A stretch of DNA of 64,000 nucleotides, taken from Micropterix aruncella (Eukaryota > Arthropoda > Insecta > Lepidoptera > Micropterigidae). The stretch spans positions 10,230,365-10,294,364 of the forward strand of contig OX155960.1 of assembly GCA_944548615.1 (NCBI GenBank), in the 5' to 3' direction. Positions 1 through 12,570 of the stretch are shown here, one piece after another (position 1 is the first letter of the stretch; every line of letters starts with the position of its first letter). The notes under the pieces are model-generated. The model saw only the letters and a list, made by a program, of their open reading frames with translations, did not search any database and had not been told where the DNA came from. A program made the position numbers and the translations under genes.

Positions 1-359
1 TGAGTACCTTAGCCGAACGTTTCGGAGCCCGTGGCTCTTTCCTCAGCGGCGAGAAGAATACTGGCATCCGCTGCTGTCACCAACGGCTACCCGCTTTTCT
101 TCTGTGGTACTGGGAGAATGGTGATTTGGCGGGATGATAATGTGAATTTAAATTAAAATGGTTTAATTTTGAATTTAAAAAAATTACATATTTTTAAAAA
201 TTTTATTAAAAAAATATATATAAAATAGTTGTAGCGCATGTGTGTTAAAAGTGTTTGAACTACATATGTGTGGGGAGGTGAGTGTGTGTGAGTATGTGTG
301 TTGGATTGTGTGGGTGTGTGTATGCGGTGAATATGTTAATTTCGTTTTGATATGTGTTA
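1..359. other. Unassigned sequence with GT-rich tract
   Basis: No gene is recognised. Positions about 244-330 are rich in GTGTG steps, which produce spurious low-complexity frames on both strands. The right edge adjoins the decayed end of the GIY-YIG fragment. Confidence 0.4.
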
Positions 360-717
360 ATAATGGAACGCTCAGTGTTGGACGTTTAGTCCGCACCCCT
401 GGTAAGCTCCTAGTACCTATATATGTCCAAGTTCCCAAGTTTTAAGTTTTATTTCCGGTGTATTTTCCGGGAATGCCCTAATAACTTTCACAGTGAAACA
501 CTCATCGAAGCTTTTGCCATGCGATCGCGCGTGGGTGGGGATTGGAAGACTTGATACGCCTCCTTTGGCTGAGCAACGATGATTATTCATGCGAAGATTG
601 AGTCTATTGGTAGTTTCACCTACATAAAATGCATCACAAAATCTGCATTGTAGGTGGTAAATGCAGTTTTGCGAAGCGCAGTCCGCATGTGTGCTGATTT
701 TGTAGACTTCAGTAGTG

Positions 718-719
<2 letters not shown>
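360..719 (-). pseudogene. GIY-YIG endonuclease domain, Penelope-like retroelement remnant
   Basis: The minus strand is open from 719 to a TAG at 417-419 and encodes about 100 residues of a GIY-YIG nuclease. The block CIYHLQC..C...FYVGETT is followed by LNLRMNNHR. This gives the IYH and YVG strands, the conserved Arg and the paired cysteines typical of nucleases attached to Penelope-like reverse transcriptases. After the TAG the same frame resumes as LGAYQGCGLNV, which matches the usual family ending (a Leu-Gly then a GLN motif), so the stop interrupts an otherwise recognisable domain. The expected catalytic Glu region is blurred. No RT is visible upstream because the frame runs into a (TA)n tract. 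Family assignment is from motif recall; a free-standing GIY-YIG gene is the alternative. Confidence 0.6.

Positions 720-805
<86 letters not shown>
719..805. repeat. (TA)n microsatellite
   Basis: About 87 bp of uninterrupted TA. It borders the GIY-YIG remnant on the left and the first 185-bp direct repeat on the right. Confidence 0.97.
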
Positions 806-2224
<1,419 letters not shown>

Positions 2225-2285
2225 TGATTAAGCTGAAATTTGGTATGCAGACATCATTTTAGTCATGGCAAGAGTTGGAAATATT
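2225..2285 (+). repeat. Interspersed repeat 'C' fragment
   Basis: The stretch reading GCTGAAATTTGGTATGCAG followed by CATCATTTTAGTCATGGCA recurs near 26,552-26,600, and in reverse near 38,540-38,580. In each case a (TG)n or (CA)n tract lies at the same end. Its class is not known to me. Confidence 0.65.
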
Positions 2286-2520
2286 GGGCCCGATTGTAAA
2301 ATGAACCGTTGTCGCTTTTTCGCATTAAAACTACCCACCAAAGAAAAGCATCAGAGACTAAGACCTTACAAAATGTGTTCAAATTATTCGGACTAATATA
2401 AGTTCGACATTTAGTTTTTATCGACAATCGTTCGTTTCATATTCCACTCGAACGTATTGCTTTATCTCGTTCGCTTGAACTGATTTCAGTTTTAGTTCAC
2501 AAAGAAACGCAATCGAACCC
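2286..2520. mobile_element. MITE-like repeat 'B', copy 1 (~235 bp)
   Basis: The left end GGGCCCGATTG and the right end CGCAATCGAACCC form a short inverted repeat. The trinucleotide ATT flanks both sides (2283-2285 and 2521-2523), so a 3-bp target duplication is possible. A second copy lies at about 22,868-23,103 and ends CGCAATCGGGCCC. There is no coding capacity. Confidence 0.6.
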
Positions 2521-3989
2521 ATTATTGAAACTCAGCCATACGTTTAAATTACCTGCTGGGGCGCTAAAAAGGCCTTTTGCGGTGGTTGACAGATCGCAAC
2601 TAGCCATTTCAGCGGGGCTTGTTATTCATGTATATTATATATTTATATATTAACAATATTAATTATTAGCTAACAAGAAAGGTTTTATTTTACAAAATAT
2701 TGTTAGTACTTATATTATATATAAAGTACACCAAAAAAATTACGTCGCTATTTTTGCTCGCGCATTTTTATGGCTGGCTTCCGAAAGGTTACAGATTACT
2801 GCCATCTGTTGGTGCTTGGATCAAACCCGCCCGACCATAGCCTAAAAACGAACCGCGCCGCCTGAAGTGTCGCAGTGGAACCCAGCCGTGTTCGTCCGCC
2901 GGCAGAGAGAGTGCGTTCATCGATTTTATGTATTTATTAAATTATTATTCAGATAAAACCAGTCCTTAGTTTACTTGCCGGGAAACACTGGGGGGACACA
3001 ACCATTTTTTTATTGAGTTTGAATAAAAAAATAACGAAAGATTACATGAGCGATCTGAATGAATGTAAGACAGAAAAAAGATAAAAGTGAATTCACTCGG
3101 TGTTTAATTAAATAAACACCCCAGAAGAGACATTAAATAGTGGGGTGATAAAAACTACACAGACATCATCTAATCTGTTTGGCAAAAAAAAAAATTGTAA
3201 AAATATTGTTATTTATATTCCTTTTTTTGTCAAAATAAATAGCTTATATTATATAATATAAAAAATATTAAAATAATAATAATGTGTAATTTTAATCATG
3301 TAATATTCGGTATTTAATTTTCTATTCTTCCTTTACGTTCTATTCTTCCTTTACGAAACACCCAAGATATTATCATTTTCTTGTCGCGCGCCAATCTTGA
3401 TACTCGCTCCGAGTCGCGGTGAAATATCGCGGGATTTTGGCGACGACAACAGCTGACAAGTCAGGTACAGCGCGCGGCAGAAATGTATCTCACATGCATG
3501 TACTTGACATACCCCATTCGTCTGAGATTTCTCAACGACGCTTTTTCTTTTCGCGCAATGCATCACACGTATCGCAGACACGAAATGAGCATCATCATCG
3601 TTAAAGTGTATAGGTAGGTTGACATTCGTAACAACGGTGACAGCGACTAACCCTGTCCTAGACGGTTGGGCGGTAAAACGTTTTACTTGTGATGAAATTA
3701 TGAGTGTGGTTTGGTTAGTACTGAGTGCTATGATTTATTTCCTGACTGACAAAATGAGGTTTATAATTTTACTGCAAATGTATGTATATATTTGCATGCC
3801 AATTTGACTATATTACCGTTATTTGTGAGTGTCTTCTTGTGAGTGTCTTATTTGTGAGTGTCTATCTCTTTTACCCTTTATGCAGAAAAAGGGAAATTAT
3901 ATGCAGTAAAAGAGAAAAGTCTTTTGTTTTAAACACTTGAGACGATAAATTTACTTATTTTGATAAGAATTCATCATTGTTGATAATAT
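2521..3989. other. Unassigned intergenic sequence
   Basis: Nothing coding is recognised. Moderately GC-rich patches lie at about 2750-2910 and 3385-3600. A small tandem duplication of GTTCTATTCTTCCTTTACG units sits around 3319-3356. The short frames here have no family resemblance I can see. Confidence 0.4.
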
Positions 3990-4336
3990 GACCAATAAAC
4001 ATGACCAAACAGTTAGACATAATGCTGTCGCTGACATTTTTGTAGGCATTATCAGGCTCTACAACTTTTCTCTGGAACTTAATCATATATCTCTCATCGA
4101 TAAGGCAGCGTTAGTTAGAAACATTTTCATTCGACCGTTTTTTCTCCGGCTTACTTTGCAAATCCGACTACCACGAAAAAGTCTTATCATTTTTCGGATT
4201 AATATATTATAACCTATGATAGTGACAAATAACGTGGCTTTCTATTGGTAAATGAGTTTTCAAAATCGGTTCAGTAGATCCAGAGATTACTTCCTACAAC
4301 CTCACAAACTTTACCTCTTTATAATATCAGTATAGA
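3990..4336 (-). mobile_element. Helitron 5' terminal fragment (reversed)
   Basis: Read on the minus strand, the element begins at 4336 with TCTATACTGATATTATAAAG followed by AGGTAAAGTTTGTG. That is the 5' end style of lepidopteran Helitrons. The base before the terminal T is A, as expected for insertion between A and T. Toward 3990 the sequence is non-coding leader; the inner boundary is uncertain. No Rep or helicase frame and no CTRR end accompany it, so it is a solo end or a truncated non-autonomous copy. Confidence 0.6.
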
Positions 4337-4529
4337 TTAGATTCCTAAATGCCGTACTGCTTTTGACATCAAACTTCCTAGGAAACACAACGTGTTGATG
4401 GCACTCGTAGTTTCAAACGTTGATTAATCTTCTCCTATGTTCAGTAAGCAAATATATACCATAGGTTATAACAAAAAATATATACTTATGGGTATTGAGA
4501 AATTGTATAAAGAATCTCAGAGAAATTGT

Positions 4530-4765
4530 GTAAAGAATCTAAAGTGCTAGACGTTCGTCAGATATTTGCTAAGGTAATGCTACTATACTATCTCGACCAT
4601 GAGAATCATTATCTATTTGCAACACACCCTAAAGTTAAAAGAGTAATAGCAAACAGGCAGCACCTTATCCCAAATACTCGAACAAGTTTTGCACAGAAAC
4701 ATTTTTCTTTCGTTGCTCCTTGACTTTACAACAAAATGAATAGTGTTTTTTTCTGCAGGGCTGAC
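4530..4765 (+). mobile_element. LINE ORF2 C-terminal fragment (jockey/CR1-like)
   Basis: The frame at about 4540-4720 reads VLDVRQIFAKVMLLYYL and later TRTSFAQKHFSFVAP, then a stop, then LYNKMN. This is the region after the RT domain of a non-LTR retrotransposon. The same R(T)SFAQRHF...Y(N/K) signature recurs at 35.9, 55.8, 60.7 and 63.6 kb, so these are decayed 5'-truncated relatives. The in-frame stop after VAP and the loss of everything upstream make it a pseudogene. A preceding 22-bp duplication (AGAAATTGTRTAAAGAATCT units, 4498-4541) marks its left edge. Confidence 0.65.
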
Positions 4766-5044
4766 ATCTAGGACTAAATATGTGTAAATTATTATTTTTA
4801 AATTGAAGTTATGTATATTACTATATAAATGATATTACAAAATCGATGAAAGAATACTTATCTGGTCTGTGGTGACCAGGAGCTACTCCACGCCATTTTT
4901 CTTTTCTTCTTTTAGTGTTTGCTAATTATTTTCTACTCTGGCATTAGAAACCTAACCAAACCGGTTTTTTTCTGTCTCCTACAGCGGCAATACAACAATT
5001 CGAAAGATAAGACTAACGATTAATATTATGTTGTATATCTATAT

Positions 5045-5286
5045 TTCGGCAACCCGCTGGCTCCGTAACGTCCCTTGCGGGACGCACGGTCGCCTACCGC
5101 AAGATAATGTTTTATATTTATAAATTTCAATGCGGTTATTTTACAGTTATTCTTTTTATGATCCGTATAGTGGTTTATAACTTATGATCGTTTTCCTCAA
5201 GGCCATCGACTCTCGCCAATTTTACGCGCCAAACTGACAAAATAAAAGGGACGGCCGAATGTTTACTTCGCAAAATGAGGGGTTAA
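5045..5286. mobile_element. piggyBac-type MITE remnant (right end)
   Basis: The right end reads CAAAATGAGGGG followed by TTAA at 5283-5286. The inner sequence GGCAACCC and CGTCCCTTGCGGGACG resembles the better preserved element at 40,663-41,108, which has CCCCTCAAATG ends and TTAA on both sides. I cannot locate the left end with certainty. Confidence 0.45.
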
Positions 5287-5722
5287 GCCGTCGTCAAGAT
5301 AAATGACATTTCTGAAATCGAATCAATTCGATTTCAGATGGATTTGTAATTAAAATAAATGTACCTTTTTATATTTAATACAGAAATTTGAATTTGAATC
5401 TTGATAAAATTTGGATCTTGCTCGCACTCATAATCTATTTGCGGAGCCGTCCTCGCGCACCAACCTAAGTCGATGGAGTCTACTTACCCGAGGTTTGCGG
5501 CACATAAATGCGCTATGTTCGACAGCGTCAGACGTTGATATTTTTACAGCGACCCCGCATCTCTTCAAGGTGTGGGCTCGCTGTTTATGTGAGAATAAGA
5601 TAATTTGTTTTCACTCTTTATGTACCTACTGTAAGTTTGTAAGTTTTTCTATTCCTAATGCCTGTATTTGTATTTAATGCTTATTTAAACATGTTGTGTA
5701 TGTACTTGTAAGAATTCAATTA
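5287..5722. other. Unassigned sequence with a short hairpin
   Basis: No gene is recognised. Positions 5311-5338 form an inverted repeat with 12-bp arms (TCTGAAATCGAA and its complement) around a 4-base loop. Confidence 0.45.
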
Positions 5723-6135
5723 TTTTTAACACGCTCTATTAGGTCGACCTATATGTAACTAACTATGTAATGGAATCTAAGGTAACTAATTTAACTATCT
5801 TCCAAGGATCGTAGCGTCATGAAAATTGGCAGCTATATGTAGTTCTGATGGCAATACAATAATATGGTACTGTCGAACTGATCTGATGATGGAGTCGGAA
5901 GATATGAACTGGAACTTCATGATGGAATATCGTATCATAGCGGTGTTTGGACTTGTTAAAAAAGTCTTGGAATTAACTTTGACCACGATTAGGTTTCAAG
6001 GTCTGATGATGAAGCCGGAAGATAGGCACTGGCTATCCATGATGAAATATCGTATCATAGCCGTGTTTGGACTTGTCCACGTGTTTGGACATTTACGCAT
6101 ATATAAAAGCGTGTTTTTAGTGTTTTTTTTTTTAA
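5723..6135. mobile_element. Interspersed repeat 'E', full-length-like copy
   Basis: It starts TTTTTAACACGCTCTATTAG and ends AAAGCGTGTTTTTAGTG, so AACACGCTTTTAT is an inverted terminal motif. Inside are two diverged ~120-bp subunits, each with TCTGATGATG(G/A)AG(T/C)CGGAAGAT and GTGTTTGGACTTGT. Related copies lie at 28,643-28,801 (truncated) and 34,395-34,767. It is a non-coding MITE-like element; the superfamily is not assigned. Confidence 0.7.
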
Positions 6136-6689
6136 ACTATTAATTTATTTATATGTATGTGTATATTGCATATCAACGGATTGGTATAAACTGTTCTGTT
6201 GATTTTCTTATGAAATAAATAAATAAACAAATCTTATTTCAATCTTACCTACCCTTCATTCTTTTTCCACCGCATGCTGTGTCGATATAAATTAGTATAC
6301 ATTTGCTATTCAAATCCTAACTAGAATAACTGCGTCATTTAATCTCTTAATGACGTCATAACTTTCCCTCTTTTTCTTTAATTCCGCCTTAATGTAAGAA
6401 AAGGTCGCCGTCCTTGGCGCCGGCTCCAGGGTTAATACTAAAAAAAATGCTGTAAAAAAGGGAAAATTCACTCCCATCGTGGCCCGCGAAGCCAATATGG
6501 ACTGATTACTTATTAATCCTCCGGACGTGTCCCGGAACGCGCTCATTAACTATGAATTTTATGGACATCCCCTCGTCGCGCCGGAACCGAGCGGCGAGAA
6601 AACCGTGGCAAGCCGTCTTTACTGCGGCACGGGCGCCCAGACACCGAATAATGAAAATGTAATTGTATTTACAGCAGACGCGACACTGT
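6136..6689. other. Unassigned, part GC-rich
   Basis: No gene is recognised. Positions 6400-6640 are clearly richer in GC and CpG than the surroundings and could be unique host sequence, but no frame or signal supports a gene. Confidence 0.4.
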
Positions 6690-6905
6690 AACGGGATAAA
6701 TCGATGATCCGAGAGCGATTCTACTGTTTGTTGATGATTTTAAAAGTTTTTTTAAAAACCGGCAGCCAGCAGACTTGTGAAGCTCACCAGTAATTATGTT
6801 AAATATTTTAACGGTATTCCACACAATATCAAATCGATGCATCAACAAAGTTTCAAGCACTGGCTAAAAATAAATGCTATTACAGCGTGAATGACTTCTT
6901 AAATT
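6690..6905 (+). mobile_element. LINE ORF2 extreme C-terminus, decayed
   Basis: One frame at about 6805-6880 reads KYFNGIPHNIKSMHQQSFK then HWLK. This is the 'YxNGxPxxIKxMxxxSFKxxxKxxL' closing motif of jockey/CR1-type ORF2 proteins. It ends in a stop a few codons later. Because an RT core begins only about 30 bp downstream, this is the tail of a different copy into which, or beside which, the next LINE lies. Confidence 0.45.
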
Positions 6906-6909
6906 ATCA

Positions 6910-8310
6910 ACATTATCTTTACGCGATCGCTACAAGAGGGAATATGGGATGATGTGTGGAAACAGGCACTAATTATCCCGATACATAAAAAAGGTCCCAG
7001 AAACAGTATCGAAAATTACCGCCCAATTTCAATTCTTCCAGTTCTGAGTAAGGTCTTCGAGAAGATTGTGTACGACCAACTTTATCCTGCAATTAAAAAC
7101 TCGCTTTCTGAGTATCAAAACGGTTTTTTTAAAGAAGCGCTCTGTCATAACTAATCTTAGTCTATTTACCGATTTTATATCGAAAAACATGGATAAACGC
7201 CTACAGACGGACGCCGTGTACACTGACTTTTCGAAGGCCTTTGACAGGGTTAATCACCCTATACTAATTACCAAATTACTACAGTTCGGAATTCACGGGG
7301 ATCTGTTGAGATGGTTTGCGTCTTATGTGGCCAATCGACATCAAGCTGTCACTGTGGGGGGTTATAGGTCCGAGTATGTTAGAGTACCTTCTGGAGTACC
7401 GCAAGGTTCGCATCTTGGGCCATTATTGTTTAATATTTATATTAATGACATCGCCTCTTGCTTTCTCATATCTAAATTTATCGTTTATGCCGATGATCTA
7501 AAAATTTATTCCACCATTAAAGGTACGAAAGATTGCATAAACATGCAACGCGATCCAGACCGACTCTTGGTATACTGCCACAAAAACAAGCTCTGCCTCA
7601 ATCCCTTAAAGTGCAATGCCATCAGTTTTACCAGAAATACTCGGCCAATTGTATATAACTATCTTATCGATGGCGAAAACATTCCAAAAACATCTTTAAT
7701 ACGCGACCTCCGACTTTATTTAGATACGAAGCTTACATACAACGACCACATAGATCACATAGTTCTTAATGCCAAGAAAATGTTAGGATTTTTGTTTAGC
7801 GTATGGAGACCGTTCAGTGACACCCTCGCTTTAAAAATACTGTATTACGCATGTCAGAAGTGTCTTAAACTTCGGATCCACTATATGGTCACCGTTGTAT
7901 GCTGCATCTGTCAACAAGGTTGAGGGCGTCCAAACGCGTTTCTTGCGATACCTAAATTGGCGCGAGCACACGAACTTCGAGACATATGAGGAACGAGCGG
8001 ATTACTTTAAGGTTGCACTGCTCTATAATAGACGGACCATAACCGACATGTCTCTCCTATATGACATTTTTCATGGTTTAATAGACTGTCCAACTTTAAC
8101 TGAGCGAATTTCCTTGAGAGTGCCCCCAGAAGTACCCGAGTTTCTCGTTTGTTTCACGTGCCCAGATGCAATACCAGCCATTTCAGCAACTCTACTATGA
8201 TACGGTTACTCAGCTCTTTTAATAACAGGTTTAATGACCTTGACATTTTTTCTCTGGACATGAAGCCTTTTCTTCACGCAGTCGAAGAAAAGCTCAGGAA
8301 CGATAATTAA
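6910..8310 (+). mobile_element. jockey/CR1-like LINE reverse transcriptase, frameshifted
   Basis: Non-LTR RT core in three frames. 6916-7125 gives EGIWDDVWKQALIIPIHKKG and NYRPISILPVLSKVFEKI. After a T-run frameshift near 7125, 7130-7860 gives TDFSKAFDRVNHPIL, VPSGVPQGSHLGPLLFNIYI and the catalytic VYADDLKIY at about 7481-7507. A third frame from about 7895 gives the thumb and C-terminus, ending TAA near 8310. The endonuclease and ORF1 are absent, so the copy is 5'-truncated. It is the same lineage as the reversed copy at 17.0-18.7 kb, which shares VGG...VPSGVPQGSHLGPLLFN. The AT-rich stretch to 8490 is probably its 3' UTR. Not active: at least two frameshifts. Confidence 0.85.
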
Positions 8311-8489
8311 TTTAAATATTTATAAAATACGCACTACTTATTACTTTATTATATACAATGTATTTATGTGTGTATGTATGTCTATATGTATATATATGTC
8401 CAAAAAAAATTGTTTTTTTTTTTTTTAAATGTCAGCATATTTTTTAATTTTCTCAATAATTAATCTTATTTAATAATAAATTTAGTGAT

Positions 8490-8645
8490 TATTTGCATCC
8501 AAACTTTTCTCCGGTTGTAACGGTCTCCGTACCATCGGGTTCAGAAGAGGGAGGAAGAGAGAGTGCACCCGTGGTCGCGTGCCCACCTGTGCACTATAAT
8601 ATAGACTGCGCACTTGACTGCTTCCGGAAAAAATGGACTATGAGA
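8490..8645 (+). repeat. Repeat fragment shared with 31.86-32.06 kb
   Basis: The block beginning TTTGCATCCAAACTTTTCTC and continuing through AGAGAGAGTGCACCCGTGGT is repeated at 31,857-32,000. The distal copy continues into CAGTCGCTATGGCCGAACAC, which also closes the RTE-like copy at about 9954-9980. It is therefore probably 3' untranslated sequence of that LINE family. Confidence 0.6.
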
Positions 8646-8754
8646 AGACTAAATAGACCTATGGCGATGGACAATGGGTAGCAGTAACCACGGCTGCTAC
8701 TGCGTCTTTTCCTCGTGGTCGAAGATACAGAAAAAATAGTATTAAATCTTAAAC

Positions 8755-9995
8755 AAACCTGTAAGCTGTGGCGTGAAACAAGGCTGCGTGCTTGCGCCTA
8801 CCCTGTTTGCCTTATATTTCGCAGTTGTAGTTCGTGATGCTCTGCAACACATCTCAGAAGGTGTTAGAATCCGTTTTCGCACAGATGGCTCTCTTTTTAA
8901 TCCGGCAAGACTTAAAGCCCACACAAAAGTATCATACGCCACGATAACGGATATAATGTATGCCGATGATCTACGCTTCGTAGCCGAAAGCCCAGATGGC
9001 CTGCCAAGGTTAATGACTAACCTCGACGTGTCATATAAGAATTTCGGCCTAAAAATCAGTGTGAAGAAAACCGACGTGATGGCCAACACACTTAATGAAG
9101 AACCTATATCTATTAAGCTCGGAGAGACTGCTCTGAAGCAAGTGGACAAATTCAAATACCTTGGTAGCACTTTAACAGCAAAATGTGACCTTGACTCTGA
9201 ACTGAACGGGAGGATAGGAGCTGCTTCTGCAGCTTTCGGTAAACTCCGTAGCAAAGTCTTCAGCTCACACGACATCAAGCTGGGAACAAAAGTGTCTGTC
9301 TACATGGCGATCGTACAAAAGTGTCTGTCTACATGGCGATCCCAAACCTCCTCTACTTGTCAGAGACATGGTGCCCATACCGAAAGCACATTCGCGCACT
9401 TGACAAATTCCACCTTCGATGCCTACGCGACTTAATGAACATCAAGTGGTCGGACCGTGTGAGGAACACGGAAGTTCTTCGACGCGCTAAAGTCAGCGGA
9501 ATAGAAGCATACATGATGCGACGACAGCTGAGATGGTGCGGACATGTCTCCCGTATGCCTGATGAGAGAGTGGCATCTTTTACGCTGAACAAAAGAACGG
9601 CAAGCGGAAACAAGGCGGCCAGCTCCTCGGATACAAGGATGCTCAGAAGAGGCATATGAAAAGGTGCAATATTGAACCCTCTCAGTGGAGAGTAAAGCGA
9701 AAGATCGCCCAGGATGGAGACTGCTAGTGCAGGGCAATGTAGATGATTTTGAAAAGAAGAGGCTGCTCGACTTAGATGCCAAGCGCGACGAGCTAAAGGC
9801 CCGACCACCGGCGGCCATAAAGTATAATTACGTCGATGGTGTCTTGACTTGCGCCAAATGTGCACGCACATTCAAAGCCAAGATCGGCTACATCAGTCAC
9901 CTAAGGGCTCACCAGCAAAACCCCCAACGACACAAAAAAAAAGAATCTAGAATGCAATCGCTATGGCCGAATACGGCTAGAAGATATATAGTATA
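8755..9995 (+). mobile_element. RTE-like LINE ORF2, C-terminal half with zinc finger
   Basis: This starts inside the RT palm at [18 protein letters not shown], then [13 protein letters not shown] with the YADD catalytic box near 8958-8969. Next come [13 protein letters not shown] and [11 protein letters not shown], then [20 protein letters not shown] and [17 protein letters not shown] last frame (9685 on) has a C2H2-type finger, CAKC then HLRAH, at about 9849-9912. That order (RT, RWxGHVxRMPD block, terminal finger) is known from RTE-like and 'craniofacial development protein 2-like' elements. A 27-bp tandem duplication (9286-9312 and 9315-9341) breaks the frame, and another shift lies near 9650. 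5'-truncated and dead. Confidence 0.8.
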
Positions 9996-10785
9996 CGTAT
10001 GTATGGCCATTTATGAACGTATATTACATATAGTGTTATAACAATCCCTCCCTTCCATTTCCATTCCCCTATTGTACTTATAAATTTAAATTTAGAAATG
10101 CTTCTTTTTCCTTGTTTCCTTTTTTCTTAAAAAAAAGGTTATGAAATTATTATTTTTTAAATAGGTGCTTTATATTATTTGCTAATTTAAAATATATTAA
10201 TGGCTATATTAATGTTAATTTATAAAATGTTCTTTTATAAAATGAATATAACTGTATACATTTAGCTAATAAAAAAAATATAAAAAAAACGATAATGTCA
10301 AATAAATATTATATCATATCCTTATTGTAATTCTCAGACATGTTAAACTTTTGTATATTTCATTCTAGCTCTAAATTTGATAAACCGTAAATAACTCAAT
10401 AATTCCACGATAAAATTATAATTTAAATACAAACTGTCAGTTTTCTTAATATACATTATTGGAAATTTACTATAATAGTTCTGTTTATATTTGTTATTTT
10501 TGCTAATATTGCTAATAATATTGCTATATTTGTTTTCCTTCAATTTGTGAAGTGAAAATATATTCAAATATAGTAAAATAAATATTGTACACCTTTTAGG
10601 TAAACTGTAAAGCACATAAAATAGCACCAATCGACTTTGAACGACCTACTTATAGTTCACAGTAAAGAAATGATTATTATAGTATGATATTCATTAGGGC
10701 AAGAAATGAATTAAAATTAAATGTCTGTGACAGTTAAAGTGACAGTTTACTAAAGCAAACCTCCAAGTATATTATTGCCATGAAT
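9996..10785. other. Unassigned AT-rich sequence
   Basis: Very AT-rich. It may contain the 3' UTR of the RTE-like element at its left. No gene is recognised. Confidence 0.5.
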
Positions 10786-10789
10786 GATT

Positions 10790-11885
10790 GATCAAAAAAT
10801 CTGGGTATTCTATTTGATGGAAAATTACGGTTTGAGGAACATGTCAGCAAAAGCGTTGGGTGGGGTTTCTCACGTCTAAAGGCCTTATACAGAATTCGGG
10901 AGTACCTCAGCGTCAGAATCAGAATACTACTTGTAAATGCCCTTATATTGTCTATAATGGACTATGGCGACTGTGTGTACGGCCCCTGTCTATATAGGAA
11001 GACTGAGCGGAGACTTCAGAGACTGCAAAATGCCTGCGCAAGATTTTGCTTTAGGATTCCTCCACGTCATCATGTGTCACCATTCCTTGCGAAAGCTTCC
11101 ATGTTGAATATGAGTAAAAGAAGGCAGCTCCATCATGCGACCCTTGTACTCAAGGTAGTACGCTATAAACAGCCGCGATATCTTTACTCGATTATGACGT
11201 GGTCCCGTAACCGGCATGTCCATTCAACACGGGCACGTGAACAACTTGCTATAATACCCAAGCACAAAACTACACATTTCCAGTGCAGCTTTTCGTATTA
11301 TTCTGCGGTTGTATGGAATCGGTTAGGAATGGCTTTGCGATCGAAATCAATTGCAGTATTTAAGGACCACTTTAAAAGTTTATTATTAAAGGAAGATATT
11401 TAGATGTCATAATTTGATTTTATTTTAAAATAACTATTGCTAATTGGATTATTACTATTGTCTTCGTTTATTTATTAATTTGTAACCTGATTATTTAATG
11501 TTAAATATTTTGATTTTGATTATTTTTGATTTATTATATGTAGATTATTAAATTTATGTAATTACGTTATTTTCTTTTAATATCATTTGATGTTAAATAT
11601 CTTGATTTTGATTATTTCGATTTGTGTATTTATTTGATTATGATTATTTGGATTTTTTGTTTTAAGATTTATTTGATTTGGTTATTTTATTTTAAAAATC
11701 ATATACCTATGTATCAATAATTAATAGGTGTGTCCTGAAAACCAGGATAAGAGATATCCTGAGGATACCCCTAATTTGCAGCGTTTGTAGCTTTATTTCA
11801 TAGTCTTTGTCTATTTATAGTTTTAATTTTTAATCTGTGTGTTCTTGTTTTTTTTTTTGTATATGTTTTGTATAACAGCTGCAAA

Positions 11886-11920
<35 letters not shown>

Positions 11921-11923
11921 ATT
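10790..11923 (+). mobile_element. CR1/jockey-like LINE C-terminus with 3' UTR and (AAAT)n tail
   Basis: An open frame to the TAG at 11401 encodes the post-RT region: NLGILFDGKLRFEEHVSKS, then MDYGDCVYGP, RRLQRLQNACARFCFRI and the ending YYSAVVWNRLG with FKDHFKSLLL. This matches the thumb and C-terminal block of CR1/jockey-clade ORF2. It is uninterrupted over the last 151 or more codons, so this copy is younger than most here. The 3' UTR is TTGATT-rich and ends in (AAAT)n at 11,881-11,923, the LINE tail. 5'-truncated within the RT. Confidence 0.8.
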
Positions 11924-12570
11924 GCGTTTGTTTCACCGGTCGTATAATTTAACAGCCCAACCAATAAAAATGTACTTACTACCGAGTTAATCCCCATTTT
12001 AAAGTATTATAGCCGAGCTATATCGTAGTTTTAAAATCGTTACCTATAAAAGAATTTTAATGCAGGTATTAAATGCCCCGAAATCATAGACAAACTATAT
12101 CTTGACCATGGCAAGCCCCTTTTTATAGTAGGTGTGCCACTTTTAACACGACTGCTCAAAAAAGTTGAACCGCTCACGAATGTTATGTGGTCAGGATTCA
12201 TCTATATATGTTTTCCGTATCTTTATTCCATCATAACTTTTTAATGTTTGAACCGATTTAGAAGTGTATCGTATTGATAGAATCGTTTTCGTCCACCCGA
12301 GTGTCATAGCCGCACCCTTTGCTCTTATATAAGGAGAAAGCAGCGTCTTTAATATAAATCGCCGTTCTTCGCGGTGCATGTTGACATTCATTATTTGACA
12401 GTTTAGTTTGGTTTTTGTTCTTCCTCTTCGCGGCCGTCAGGAATAAATCCGGTAGGCCTAATAACAAAAAGTTTTTTTCACTTTTTTTTCTTGCGATTTT
12501 AATACATATCTTTTAAAACAAAATCGAAGATCCTCAAAACTAACGAGATTAATGTCCTTTCTAAATCTTT
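11924..12570. other. Unassigned sequence
   Basis: No gene. The stretch at 12,190-12,330 reads like generic interspersed non-coding repeat, but I cannot name it. The right edge passes into the LINE below. Confidence 0.4.

Noticed and set aside
8742..9278. 178-codon antisense ORF over the RTE RT
   Set aside because: Sense frame has YADD and flanking RT motifs; antisense is a shadow.
9353..9871. Long ORFs antisense to the RTE-like ORF2 (172 and 128 codons)
   Set aside because: Mirror frames of conserved RT C-terminal sequence; no independent motif.
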